64,000 nt of DNA. Source: Nesterenkonia sp. PF2B19 (GTDB lineage: Bacteria; Actinomycetota; Actinomycetes; Actinomycetales; Micrococcaceae). The notes under the pieces were generated by a model. It did no database searches. It had not been told where the DNA came from and saw nothing but the letters and a program-made list of their open reading frames with translations. The stretch is from positions 1-64,000 of the forward strand of contig NZ_MDSS02000003.1 of assembly GCF_001758425.2 (NCBI RefSeq), read 5' to 3'. The position numbers and the translations under genes were made by a program. Shown here piece by piece: positions 56,578 to 64,000 of this stretch. Numbering within the stretch: position 1 is the first letter of the stretch; the number at the start of each line of letters is the position of its first letter.

Positions 56578-57477
56578 TCAGGCGGACCGCAGCTCCGCCA
56601 GCTCGGCGGTGAGGTTCGCCCGGGCGGCGCTCTCCCAGAGCTGCTGCCCCGCGGGGGTGTGGAACAGGCGGGGCCGTTCCAAGAGGGTGGCCAGCACGCG
56701 GGCCCGGCCCTCGCGAAACAGGGGCTCGGGCACGTGGTCGAAGTCCCTGCGCACCTGGGCGGTATAGCGCCGGTAGGCCGCCGGGGCACGCCCCAGCACC
56801 TCCAGATCGGCGTCCACCAGGACGGCGCCTGCGGCATCCCCGGGCTCCGGGGCATGGGTGGCGGTCAGGCGCACCAGGCGGGCCACCTCGGTGACCTCCT
56901 CGGCGGGGAGCAGGCCAGCCAGTCGCTCCTCCGCCAGTCGGGCGCTGTCCTCCTCGTCCTGGCCCGCGGCCCCGGCGTCGACGGCGTCGTGGAACCAGGC
57001 GGCCAAGCGGGCCGGGCGGCGCCGCTCGGCCGGCAGCTCTCCGGCGCGTTCCAGCACGCCCACGGCGTTGAGCACCGCGGCCAGATGGGCGGGCGAGTGG
57101 TAGTGGCGGTGCGGCTCCGCCCAGCGATCCAACAGTTCCTCGCCCAGCACGGCGGCGTCGGATGTGTCCAGCAGCCGCTCCCAGGCGCGCAGCAGCCGGG
57201 CACGGACCTTCGTCGGGCGCTCGACGCTGCGCACCCTCAGCCCGCAGGAGGCCAGGATCCTGGCCAGCTCGGTGCCGCTGACCGGTGTGGCGCCGGCGGC
57301 GATGAGGTCACGGTGCCGGTGCTCCGGGACGTCGTAGTGGTCCTCGTCGAAGGCCTGGCGCCGGATGCCGGTCCGCGCGGCGAAAGTATGCAGCTCTTCC
57401 AAGGAGGAGTCGGAGATCAGGTGCGCGAACACCGTCCCATGGGCGGGCCACACGGGCGGGTCGATGTAGATGGTCAC
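56578..57477 (-). CDS. DUF4031 and HD-type phosphohydrolase fusion
   Basis: About 299 residues from GTG 57477 (MTIYIDPPVWPAHG). The N-terminal DUF4031 domain covers residues 1-85 with HLISDSSLEELHTFAARTGI read in part and DEDHYDVPEHRHRDL. A linker follows, then an HD-like region (about 115-250: HRHYHSPAHLAAVL, LAAWFHDAVDAG with the HD pair, and LVRLTATHAPE). Such proteins are thought to hydrolyse nucleotides or phosphoesters. An upstream in-frame extension overlaps purN and is not used. Confidence 0.78.
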   Translation of the reverse strand: MTIYIDPPVWPAHGTVFAHLISDSSLEELHTFAARTGIRRQAFDEDHYDVPEHRHRDLIAAGATPVSGTELARILASCGLRVRSVERPTKVRARLLRAWERLLDTSDAAVLGEELLDRWAEPHRHYHSPAHLAAVLNAVGVLERAGELPAERRRPARLAAWFHDAVDAGAAGQDEEDSARLAEERLAGLLPAEEVTEVARLVRLTATHAPEPGDAAGAVLVDADLEVLGRAPAAYRRYTAQVRRDFDHVPEPLFREGRARVLATLLERPRLFHTPAGQQLWESAARANLTAELAELRSA

Positions 57478-57487
57478 GAGGCGGCGT

Positions 57488-58072
57488 TCACGAGCTCGGC
57501 AGTCCGATCCGGCCGTCGGCGATGCCGGCGATGGTCTCCACGAGCAGTCGGCGCTCCTCGACCTTGATCCGCTCGTGCAGCGTGTCGACGTCGTCATCCG
57601 GCAGCACCCGCACCGCCTCCTGCGCGAGGATCGGACCGGTGTCCACCCCGGCGTCCACCTGGTGCACAGTGCAGCCGGTGATCTTCACCCCGTGCTCGAC
57701 GGCGTCACGGACCGCGTGAGCCCCGGGGAAGCTGGGCAGCAGCGCCGGGTGGGTGTTGATGATCGGGACCCCGACGCCGTCGAGGAACTCCGCGCCGAGG
57801 ATCCGCATGAAACCGCTGGAGACCACCAGGGCCGGGCTGAAGCCGCGGACCTCGTCCCGCAGCCGGGAGTTCCATGCGGCACGATCGCCCCCGCGCGCCA
57901 GCGGCACCGCGAAGGTCGGGATCCCGGCCCGCTCGGCCCGTTCCAGGCCGCCGCAGCCGGGGACGTCGGAACCGACGGCGGCGATCTCCACGGGCAGGGA
58001 GCCGGCGGAGACGGCGTCGATGACGGCTTGGAGATTCGTCCCCGAGCCGGAGACCAGAACCACGATGCGCAT
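57488..58072 (-). CDS. purN: Phosphoribosylglycinamide formyltransferase
   Basis: A 194-residue protein from ATG 58072 (MRIVVLVSGSGTNLQAVID). The catalytic Asn-His pair lies in NTHPALLPSFPGAHAV and the Asp in CTVHQVDAGVDTGPI. It transfers a formyl group from 10-formyl-tetrahydrofolate to GAR in purine synthesis. TAGGGT (58080-58085) lies 7 nt before the ATG, pointing to a leaderless message; a GTG three codons earlier overlaps that box and is unlikely. Confidence 0.93.
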   Translation of the reverse strand: MRIVVLVSGSGTNLQAVIDAVSAGSLPVEIAAVGSDVPGCGGLERAERAGIPTFAVPLARGGDRAAWNSRLRDEVRGFSPALVVSSGFMRILGAEFLDGVGVPIINTHPALLPSFPGAHAVRDAVEHGVKITGCTVHQVDAGVDTGPILAQEAVRVLPDDDVDTLHERIKVEERRLLVETIAGIADGRIGLPSS

Positions 58073-58079
58073 GGACTCC

Positions 58080-58085
58080 ACCCTA
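58080..58085 (-). promoter_or_regulatory. Leaderless-type -10 box of purN
   Basis: TAGGGT on the minus strand, 7 nt before ATG 58072. Confidence 0.5.
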
Positions 58086-58111
58086 CTTCCCCGGGCGGGG
58101 CCCGCGCCGCG

Positions 58112-58117
58112 TAGGCT
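58112..58117 (+). promoter_or_regulatory. Leaderless-type -10 box
   Basis: TAGGCT, 8 nt before ATG 58126, with no Shine-Dalgarno between. Confidence 0.45.
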
Positions 58118-58125
58118 GGTGGGCT

Positions 58126-58614
58126 ATGAGCGTCACTCCACCTCAGCAGCAGCCCCCGCAGAACGGGTCCGCGAGCGGCGGGCCCGACGGCGGCAAGCCG
58201 GGCCGCCGTCGGGCCGTGGATCTGGAGCCGGAGACCTTCCGTCGGTACGCCCGCTTCACCGGGTGGCTGGTGCTCGCGCTGATCGTGTCCTACATCGGAC
58301 TGCAGACGCCACTGCCCTACCGGCTGCTGGCCGTGGTGGCTGGACTCGTCGGGACGACGGGCGGGGTGATCCTTCTGGTGCAGGCCATCCGGAAGAAGCT
58401 GCCGGCCCTCATGCATGTCAGTGCGGCGGCGGCGATCGTGTGCTGCGGTCTCTTCGCGGCCACAGCCACCGCCCAGGCGCTGTTCTGGGGTGCCACCGTC
58501 GAGTTCGACCAGTGCCGCACCCACGCGCTCACGGAGCGCTCCATGACGCAGTGCTACCTCGATTACGAGGACGACATGCTGACCACCATCCCCGGACTCC
58601 CGGGAAGCCGCTGA
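58126..58614 (+). CDS. Small conserved membrane protein
   Basis: A 162-residue protein with three or four transmembrane helices (about 45-65, 67-88, 98-122) after a Pro/Gly/Gln-rich cytosolic N-terminus. The C-terminal tail has CRTHAL and QCYLDYEDDM with two cysteines outside the membrane. Its ATG lies 8 nt after TAGGCT (58112-58117), again leaderless in type, and is divergent from purN. Confidence 0.7.
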   Translation: MSVTPPQQQPPQNGSASGGPDGGKPGRRRAVDLEPETFRRYARFTGWLVLALIVSYIGLQTPLPYRLLAVVAGLVGTTGGVILLVQAIRKKLPALMHVSAAAAIVCCGLFAATATAQALFWGATVEFDQCRTHALTERSMTQCYLDYEDDMLTTIPGLPGSR

Positions 58615-58834
58615 CCGTTCAGAGGCCGGGAGGCTGCTGGATGGTCTGACCCAGGTTGCTGGACGGCACCCGGGGATTGGACATCGCGTGGGCCGGGCTC
58701 CGGTCGCCACGTGCCGCGGCGCGATGCGACCGCACATAGGCCGACGCCGAGCGCGTCCACAGGGACGACGACGGCCGGCCCGGCGCCTTCGAACAGGCGC
58801 CCGGCCGGCCGTCGTGACAGGTGGTTCTCCCGGC

Positions 58835-59906
58835 TCAGGAGGAGTAGGGTCCACCCGGCTGCTGACCCGGCTGTCCGGGGTGCTGACCGGGCTGCTGGCC
58901 GTAACCGCCCTGGGGAGGCTGACCGTAGGGATTCTGCCCGTAGGATCGGGCCCGGCTGACCCGGCTGACCCGGCTGACCCGGCTGACCCGGCTGCTGCCC
59001 GGGCTGGACGTACCCGCCGGTGCCGTATCCGCCCGTGCCATACGTCCCTGGTCCCTGGCCCGGAGCGCCCGATCCCTGCTTCGCCCCGCGCACCTGCTGC
59101 ACATAGGTGTTGCTGGCGGGCAGCCACAGCAGCACCAGGGCCACCAGGCTGGGCAGGACGACCAGCAGCAGGTTCAGCAGGCCGAAGAACACGGAGAAGA
59201 TGCTCAGCGCCAGGTAGATCGTGGCCAGGATGCGGCCCACCTGGGAGCCCCGGGTGCTCAGGAAAGCCAGGGCGAAGTACGGGAGGGCCAGGACCACGGC
59301 ACCGATGATGAGGGCGACGCCGAAGATCGCCATGAACTCCTGCGCCTCAGCGATGGAGACGTCCGCAATCTCCTGCCACTCCTGCTCAGGCAGCAGCTGG
59401 GTGGGGTGGGCTCCCATGATCCTCACGCCGGAGATCACCCCGGCGACCGCCAGCAGGAGCCCGGCCAGCAGCTGGAAGACCATGGACAGCGTCATCGTCA
59501 GTGGACGGGTCGGCTTCTCTGTCGTGACCGTCGGCTGACCGGTCGGGCCCGGCCCGGCAGGCGGCTGGCCGGGCGCCCCGTAGGGGCTCTGACCTGCCGG
59601 CTCATAGGGGCTCTGCTGCCCGTACTGGCTCTGCTGCCCGTACTGGCTCTGCTGCCCGTACTGGCTCTGCTGCCCGTACTGGCTCTGCTGGCCGTACTGG
59701 GGCGGCTGTCCATAGCCGGCGCCATAGGCCGGAGCGCCGGGCGCAGACCCGGCGGAGGGCGCCGAGCCGTGCTGGCCCTGCTGCTGGCCCTGCTGCTGCC
59801 CGTACTGCTGCCCGTGCTGGGGCTCCTGCGGTGGCTGGCCCTGCGGCTGCTGCGCCCCGTCAGGATCCTGCGGCCCGCCCTGGTTCTCATCACCGGTGGT
59901 GCTCAT
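58835..59906 (-). CDS. Gln/Gly/Pro-rich membrane protein with tandem repeats, apparent frameshift
   Basis: About 357 residues if the frame is corrected near 58948 (the repeat-rich tail then reads SYGQNPYGQPPQGGYGQ and ends GGPYSS). Residues 1-130 are low complexity with five YGQQSQ repeats; three or four transmembrane helices follow (about 140-165, 200-220, 230-265). The C-terminus again is PGQ-rich. Proteins with this build are common membrane proteins of unknown role in actinobacteria. Without the correction the frame runs on to 58563 in unrelated sequence. Confidence 0.7.
58953..58989. repeat. 9-bp tandem repeat, about 4 copies
   Basis: Unit CGGCTGACC, coding for PGQ-type residues in the C-terminal tail. 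Slippage here may have produced the adjoining frameshift, in nature or in the assembly. Confidence 0.7.
59611..59700. repeat. 18-bp tandem repeat, 5 copies
   Basis: Unit CTCTGCTGCCCGTACTGG on the plus strand, which on the coding strand gives QYGQQS-type hexapeptides. The last copy has one changed base (GGCC for GCCC). Such arrays vary in copy number between strains. Confidence 0.85.
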
Positions 59907-60018
59907 CGTCGTCGATACCTCTCGCCGTCGGGGTCGTTCAGCGCTCGTTGACAGAACCTATCGCTCTGAGCGGGGGAAAGGCAGGGTGCGGCTCCGTGAC
60001 TCTGCGACACTGGTGCCC

Positions 60019-60701
60019 ATGGCATCCAGCACCACCGCGCAGACCACGGCCACCGTCCACCTCGTCCGTCACGGGGAGGTCCACAATCCTGAGAAGGTCC
60101 TCTACGGCCGCCTGCCGGGGTTCGGGCTCTCCGAGCTCGGCCATCGCATGGCCGCCGGCATCGCGGACCATTTCGCCGCGCGGGCGGAGGCCGGGCATCC
60201 GGTCCACCTGCTCGCGGCCTCGCCGCTGCAGCGCGCGCAGGAGACCGTCGCCCCGCTGGCCGAACGGCTGGACATGCCGGTGCTCACCGAGGAGCGGGTC
60301 CTGGAGGCCGAGAACGCCTTCGAAGGACTCTCCCGCGTCAAGCAGCAGCTGCGCAGTCCCCGCTGGTGGCCCCTGCTGGTCAACCCCCTGCGCCCCTCCT
60401 GGGGCGAGCCGTACGCCCAGCAGGTCAGCAGGATGCTCGCCGCGGCCAAGGACCTCTCCGAGCTGGCCGTCGCCGAGCATGGCGACGGCGCTGAGGTCGT
60501 CGTGATCTCCCACCAGCTGCCCATCTGGGTCACCCGTCTGTGGCTGAGGATCGCCCGCTGTGGCACGATCCGCGACGCCGCGAATGCTCCCTGACCTCCA
60601 TCACCGGCCTGCACATCGGTCCCGACGGGGTGGAGTCGGTCAGCTACGCGGAGCCCAACAAGGAGCTCCTCAAGGACGCCATCGCCCTGCCCGGCGCCTG
60701 A
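60019..60701 (+). CDS. Histidine phosphatase family protein, apparent frameshift
   Basis: About 227 residues when one missing G near 60546 is restored (joining WVTRLWL to EDRPLWHDPRRRECSLTSIT). It has the RHG motif with the phospho-accepting His (HLVRHGEVHNPEKVLYGR), SPLQRAQET and VVISHQLPIW. It belongs to the MSMEG_4193-type actinobacterial phosphatases that lie next to TlpA and Ccs genes. The ATG at 60019 has a GACACT -10-like box 7 nt upstream. Confidence 0.82.
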
Positions 60702-60824
60702 TCAGGCGGACGCCCAGGTTCGGCTGATACCTTTCCCGACGGCGCCGGACCGTTCCCGGCGTCGGCCCGCAGGGTCGGTGCGGGTGGCGTGGTCATATGA
60801 CGACGCCGCCAGCGACCAGGATTA

Positions 60825-60840
60825 CTACACGCTGTAGAAT
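60825..60840. promoter_or_regulatory. BlaI-like palindrome over the promoter of the cytochrome c cluster
   Basis: CTACA-CGC-TGTAG (60825-60837), directly overlapping a -10-like TAGAAT (60835-60840). The tlpA-like ATG lies about 80 nt downstream. The same CTAC-N5-GTAG form appears at 39293-39309. Confidence 0.5.
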
Positions 60841-60920
60841 TATGCCGACGTCCGCGTCAGCGCCCCTGCGCGCCGCCGAACAAGCGACACCACCACGCGT
60901 CACCCCGTAAGGACCGCCCC

Positions 60921-61571
60921 ATGAGTTCACCTGACTCCGCCGCGCATCAGCCGGACCGTCTCCGGCCGGTGATGGGACGCCGTGCCCTGATCGGTGCCTC
61001 CGGGCTGATGGCGGGGCTGCTCGCGCTGACCGCCTGCAGCTCCGAGAACGACCGGCTCGCCGAGCAGGCCGCCAACGACGGCAGCAACTACGTGGCCGGC
61101 GACGGATCCGTCCAGGAGTTCGCCCCCGAGGAACGCGGCGAACCCGTGCACTTCGAGTCCACCCTCTTCGACGGCTCCACGGTGGAGCCCTCCCGCTGGG
61201 AAGGTGAGGTGGCCGTCATCAACTTCTGGTACGCCGCCTGCGCACCCTGCCGCGTGGAGGCCCCCGACCTCGCCGAGATCCACGAGGAGTTCGCCGACGA
61301 CGGCGTCCAGTTCTACGGCGTCAACACCCGCGACACCCAGCCCACCGCGGAGGCCTTCGAGCGACGCTTCGGCATCGGCTACCCGTCCATGGAGGACCGG
61401 GACGGGCAGGTCATGCTGGCCATGACCGACTATGTCCCGCCGTCGGCGGTGCCCACCACCCTCGTGCTGGACCGCGAGGGTCGGGTCTCCGCACGCATCC
61501 TCGGCATCGCCGAGCCGGGCACCCTGCGCGCCCTGATCACCACCGCGCTGGAGGAGTCCGCGGAGGCATGA
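60921..61571 (+). CDS. TlpA/ResA-like thioredoxin lipoprotein
   Basis: A 216-residue lipoprotein with the lipobox LTAC (Cys39) after a hydrophobic segment. The AhpC/TSA-thioredoxin domain (about 70-210) has the active CAPC pair (Cys107, Cys110) in YAACAPCRVEAPDL, and a cis-Pro in AVPTTLVLD. It should reduce apocytochrome c thiols outside the cell membrane using electrons from CcdA. Its stop overlaps the ccdA start by 4 nt. GTAAGGA is the ribosome binding site. Confidence 0.88.
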   Translation: MSSPDSAAHQPDRLRPVMGRRALIGASGLMAGLLALTACSSENDRLAEQAANDGSNYVAGDGSVQEFAPEERGEPVHFESTLFDGSTVEPSRWEGEVAVINFWYAACAPCRVEAPDLAEIHEEFADDGVQFYGVNTRDTQPTAEAFERRFGIGYPSMEDRDGQVMLAMTDYVPPSAVPTTLVLDREGRVSARILGIAEPGTLRALITTALEESAEA

Positions 61572-62374
61572 TCGCCGACGTCGGGCACGCGACCCTCAGC
61601 GCGGCCAACCCTCTGGGTGCGGTCAACAACCGGTTCGCGGAGATCGTCTTCGACGGCTCTCTGCTGATCTCTGCCCCGGTGGCGCTGCTCGCCGGGCTGG
61701 TCTCCTTCCTCTCGCCCTGCGTGCTGCCCCTGGTGCCCGGCTATCTGGGCTACGTCACCGGGCTCTCCGGGGTGGACCTGGCCGCCCGGCGTCGATCCCG
61801 CATGGTGCTGGGCGCGACCCTGTTCGTGCTCGGCTTCTCCGTGATCTTCGTGCTCATCGGCGTCCTGTTCACCCAGGCCACCGTGTGGCTGCGGGTGGAG
61901 GGAGGCTGGCTGACCCAGCTGCTCGGCGCCGTCGTCGTGCTCATGGGCCTGATCTTCATGGGCGCGTTCAGCATCTTCCAGCGGGAGCGGAAGATCGAGC
62001 GCCGCCCGCCCGACGGTCTGCTCGGCGCCCCGCTGCTGGGCGCGACCTTCGGCATCGGCTGGGCTCCCTGCATCGGTCCCACCTTGGCCGCGGTGCTCGC
62101 CCTCTCCACCCCGGTGGGCGGGGACCCCGCCCGCGGTGCCCTGCTGATGCTGGTCTACTCCCTCGGCCTGGGCATCCCCTTCATCCTCATCAGCTTCGGC
62201 ATTCAACGGGGCATGAAGGCGGTGTCCTTCTTCCGGAAGCACCGGGTGGCCGTCATGCGCATCGGCGGCGGTGTGCTGATCGTCGTCGGGCTGCTGATGC
62301 TCTCCGGCGTGTGGAACATGTGGGTCTACGCGCTCCAGGACTGGTTCGCCAATGAGGTGAGGATGCCGATCTGA
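61568..62374 (+). CDS. ccdA: Cytochrome c biogenesis protein CcdA
   Basis: A 268-residue membrane protein with six transmembrane segments and the two redox cysteines in SPCVLPLVPGYL and GWAPCIGPTLAAV. It moves electrons from cytosolic thioredoxin to TlpA/ResA. The stop overlaps the ResB start (62374). Confidence 0.92.
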   Translation: MIADVGHATLSAANPLGAVNNRFAEIVFDGSLLISAPVALLAGLVSFLSPCVLPLVPGYLGYVTGLSGVDLAARRRSRMVLGATLFVLGFSVIFVLIGVLFTQATVWLRVEGGWLTQLLGAVVVLMGLIFMGAFSIFQRERKIERRPPDGLLGAPLLGATFGIGWAPCIGPTLAAVLALSTPVGGDPARGALLMLVYSLGLGIPFILISFGIQRGMKAVSFFRKHRVAVMRIGGGVLIVVGLLMLSGVWNMWVYALQDWFANEVRMPI

Positions 62375-64000
62375 TGACTCAGCCCCCTCAGCCGTCCGCA
62401 CACCGGGACAACGCCCGGGAGGACGCACTCCACGAGGCCACCGGGGACGCGCCCCGCCAGGAGGTCGCCCCGCCGGCCCTGGGGCTCACCGGCATGCTGC
62501 GCTGGGCCTGGACCCAGCTGACCAGCATGCGCACCGCGCTGATGCTGCTGCTCCTGCTCGCGGTGGCGGCCGTGCCCGGCTCGCTCTTCCCGCAGCGGGT
62601 CCAGGACGCCTTCGCCGTGCAGACCTGGATCGACGACAACCCCACTGTGGGTCCGATCCTGGACACGTTCCAGGTCTTCGACGTCTACTCGTCGGTCTGG
62701 TTCTCGTCCATCTACCTGCTGCTGTTCATCTCCCTGATCGGCTGCATCATTCCGCGGGCCCGCAAGCACATCCAGCAGATGCGCTCGGCCCCGCCGCGCA
62801 CCCCCGCCCGGTTGGAGCGGCTGCCGGAGTACGGAGCCCTGGAGCTCGACGACGGCGGCCCCACCCCGGAGCGGGCCCTGGAGGACGCCGCGGACGTGCT
62901 GCGGAAGCGCCGCTACCGCGTAGACGTGCGGGAGGCCGGTGAGGACTCCCGCGGGCGTCCTCGGCGGGCGTCGATCGGCGCGGAGAAGGGGTACCTGAAG
63001 GAGATCGGGAACCTCCTGTTCCACGTGGCGCTGGTGGGTGTGCTGATCTGTGTGGCGCTGGGTCGATGCTCAGCTACCGCGGGCAGAAGGTGATCATCGA
63101 GGACGAAGCTTCGTGAACTCGCTGGTGGCCTACGACAACTTCTACCCGGGCACGTGGTTCGACGAGTCTCGGCTGCACCCGTTCTCCATCCGCTTGGACA
63201 GCTTCGAACGGGTCTTCGACCGCGACTCCGCCACTCACTACGGCCAGGCCCTGGACTTCACCGCCGACGTCACCACCCAGGAGGGTGCCGACGGCGAGCC
63301 GCAGTCCGATGAGCTGAAGGTCAACCACCCGCTGACCCTGGGCGGGGCCCGGGTGTTCCTGGTGGGCAACGGCTACGCCCCGGTGGTGACCATCCGCGAC
63401 GGCGAGGGGGAGGTGGCCTTCTCCGGCCCGGTGATCTCCCGTCCGGACGACCAGGTCTACACCTCCATGGCCGTCATCAAGGCACCGGACGCCCAGCCCG
63501 AGCAGCTCGGCTTCGTCGGGCTCTTCCTGCCGACCGCCCATGAGGCGGAGGACGGCGGACCCGCGATCTCGGTGGACCCCGAGCTGTACAACCCGCAGCT
63601 GCAGCTCAACTCCTACTACGGGGACCTCGGCCTGGATGAGGGCATCCCACAGAACGTCTACGTCCTGGACACCGACAGCCTCGAGGTGCTGAACTCCCGG
63701 GAGGTCGACGCCGGTGGCATCGTCCTCGACCCGGGGGAGACGCAGGAGCTCCCCGAGGGGATGGGGTCCATCACCTTCGAGGAGGTCCAGGACTACATCG
63801 CGATCGACATCCACTACAATCCCGCCCAGGGCGGGGTGCTCGTCTTCGCGCTGATCGCGCTGGGCGGACTCATCCTGTCCCTGTTCCTGCGCCGCCGTCG
63901 CGCCTGGGTGACCGTGGAGACCACGGAGGCCGGACGCACTCTGGTGCGCTACGGCCTGCTGTCCCGGGGCGAGGACTTCCGCCTGCGGGATGAGAACATC
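62374..64000 (+). CDS. resB: Cytochrome c biogenesis protein ResB (Ccs1), runs off the window; two apparent frameshifts
   Basis: The N-terminus is proline-rich and polar; transmembrane segments lie at about 45-65, 110-130 and, after correction, 205-225. One missing G at 63060-63062 and one at about 63108 break the frame; with both restored, GSMLSYRGQKVIIEDE joins FVNSLVAYDNFYPGTWFDE. A large extracytoplasmic domain and a last transmembrane segment (LVFALIALGGLILSLFL) follow. ResB works with CcsA to deliver heme and ligate it to cytochrome c. The gene is incomplete at 64000. Confidence 0.9.

Noticed and set aside
59611-59700. Five 18-bp repeats as a CRISPR array
   Set aside because: The copies are contiguous with no spacers and encode a Gln-rich repeat in a membrane protein.

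Overview
The window is high-GC actinobacterial DNA. The chromosomal part (about 32.3 to 64 kb) carries pcrA, sucC-sucD, a DUF6350 gene, purN and a TlpA-CcdA-ResB cytochrome c biogenesis cluster, as is usual in Micrococcales (probably Micrococcaceae or a close relative). Several chromosomal genes have a TAnnnT -10 box only 6 to 9 bases before the start codon and so look leaderless. The genus cannot be fixed from the sequence.

Positions 1 to about 32.26 kb are the right-hand part of an integrative conjugative element (ICE) whose left end lies outside the window. The right end abuts a complete tRNA-Arg(CCT) gene (32265-32340, minus strand), and a large serine recombinase gene sits at that end and reads antisense into the tRNA. 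From left to right the element holds: the end of an IS5-family transposase that truncates an FAD oxidoreductase; tetR with a divergent MFS exporter; a copper-resistance operon behind a CsoR-type operator (copZ, a secreted copper-cassette protein, copA, a YHS protein, a DUF1541 lipoprotein, copB, csoR); an AraC-type regulator; a replication and stabilisation module (ArdC, primase-polymerase, DUF2637 protein, ParB-like protein); a type IV secretion module (VirB8-like, M23 peptidase, two DUF6112 proteins, VirB6-like, SCO6880/VirB3-like, VirB4, VirD4/TraG); and SSB, two small proteins and the recombinase. Most transfer genes are coupled by ATGA or GTGA overlaps. No relaxase was recognised in the window.

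The most interesting cargo is a lone coiled-coil plus CHAT (caspase-like) protease gene on the opposite strand, wedged inside the secretion operon (22750-23817). Other unexplained structure in the element: a perfect 13-bp palindrome inside the parB-like gene, a recurring GTGCACCTG leader motif ahead of six transfer-module genes, and a leader hairpin that can cover the recombinase ribosome binding site.

The chromosomal flank holds a conserved membrane protein, pcrA, sucCD, a metallo-hydrolase, a PNPOx-like protein, a VIT-type transporter, a SnoaL/TetR pair with a perfect 20-bp operator palindrome, an inositol monophosphatase, a flavin monooxygenase with a divergent GAF regulator, an MFS exporter, an App1-like phosphatase, a tricorn-like S41 protease, a glycosyltransferase, a TauE/SafE permease, DUF6350, a DUF4031/HD protein, purN, two membrane proteins, a histidine phosphatase and the Ccs cluster. 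Two related palindromic intergenic repeats lie at 38.1 and 56.5 kb.

About fourteen otherwise intact genes or gene parts are interrupted by single-base frameshifts, mostly one missing G or C in a short G/C run. This looks more like base-calling error than decay, so those genes are given as whole loci with the shift noted.
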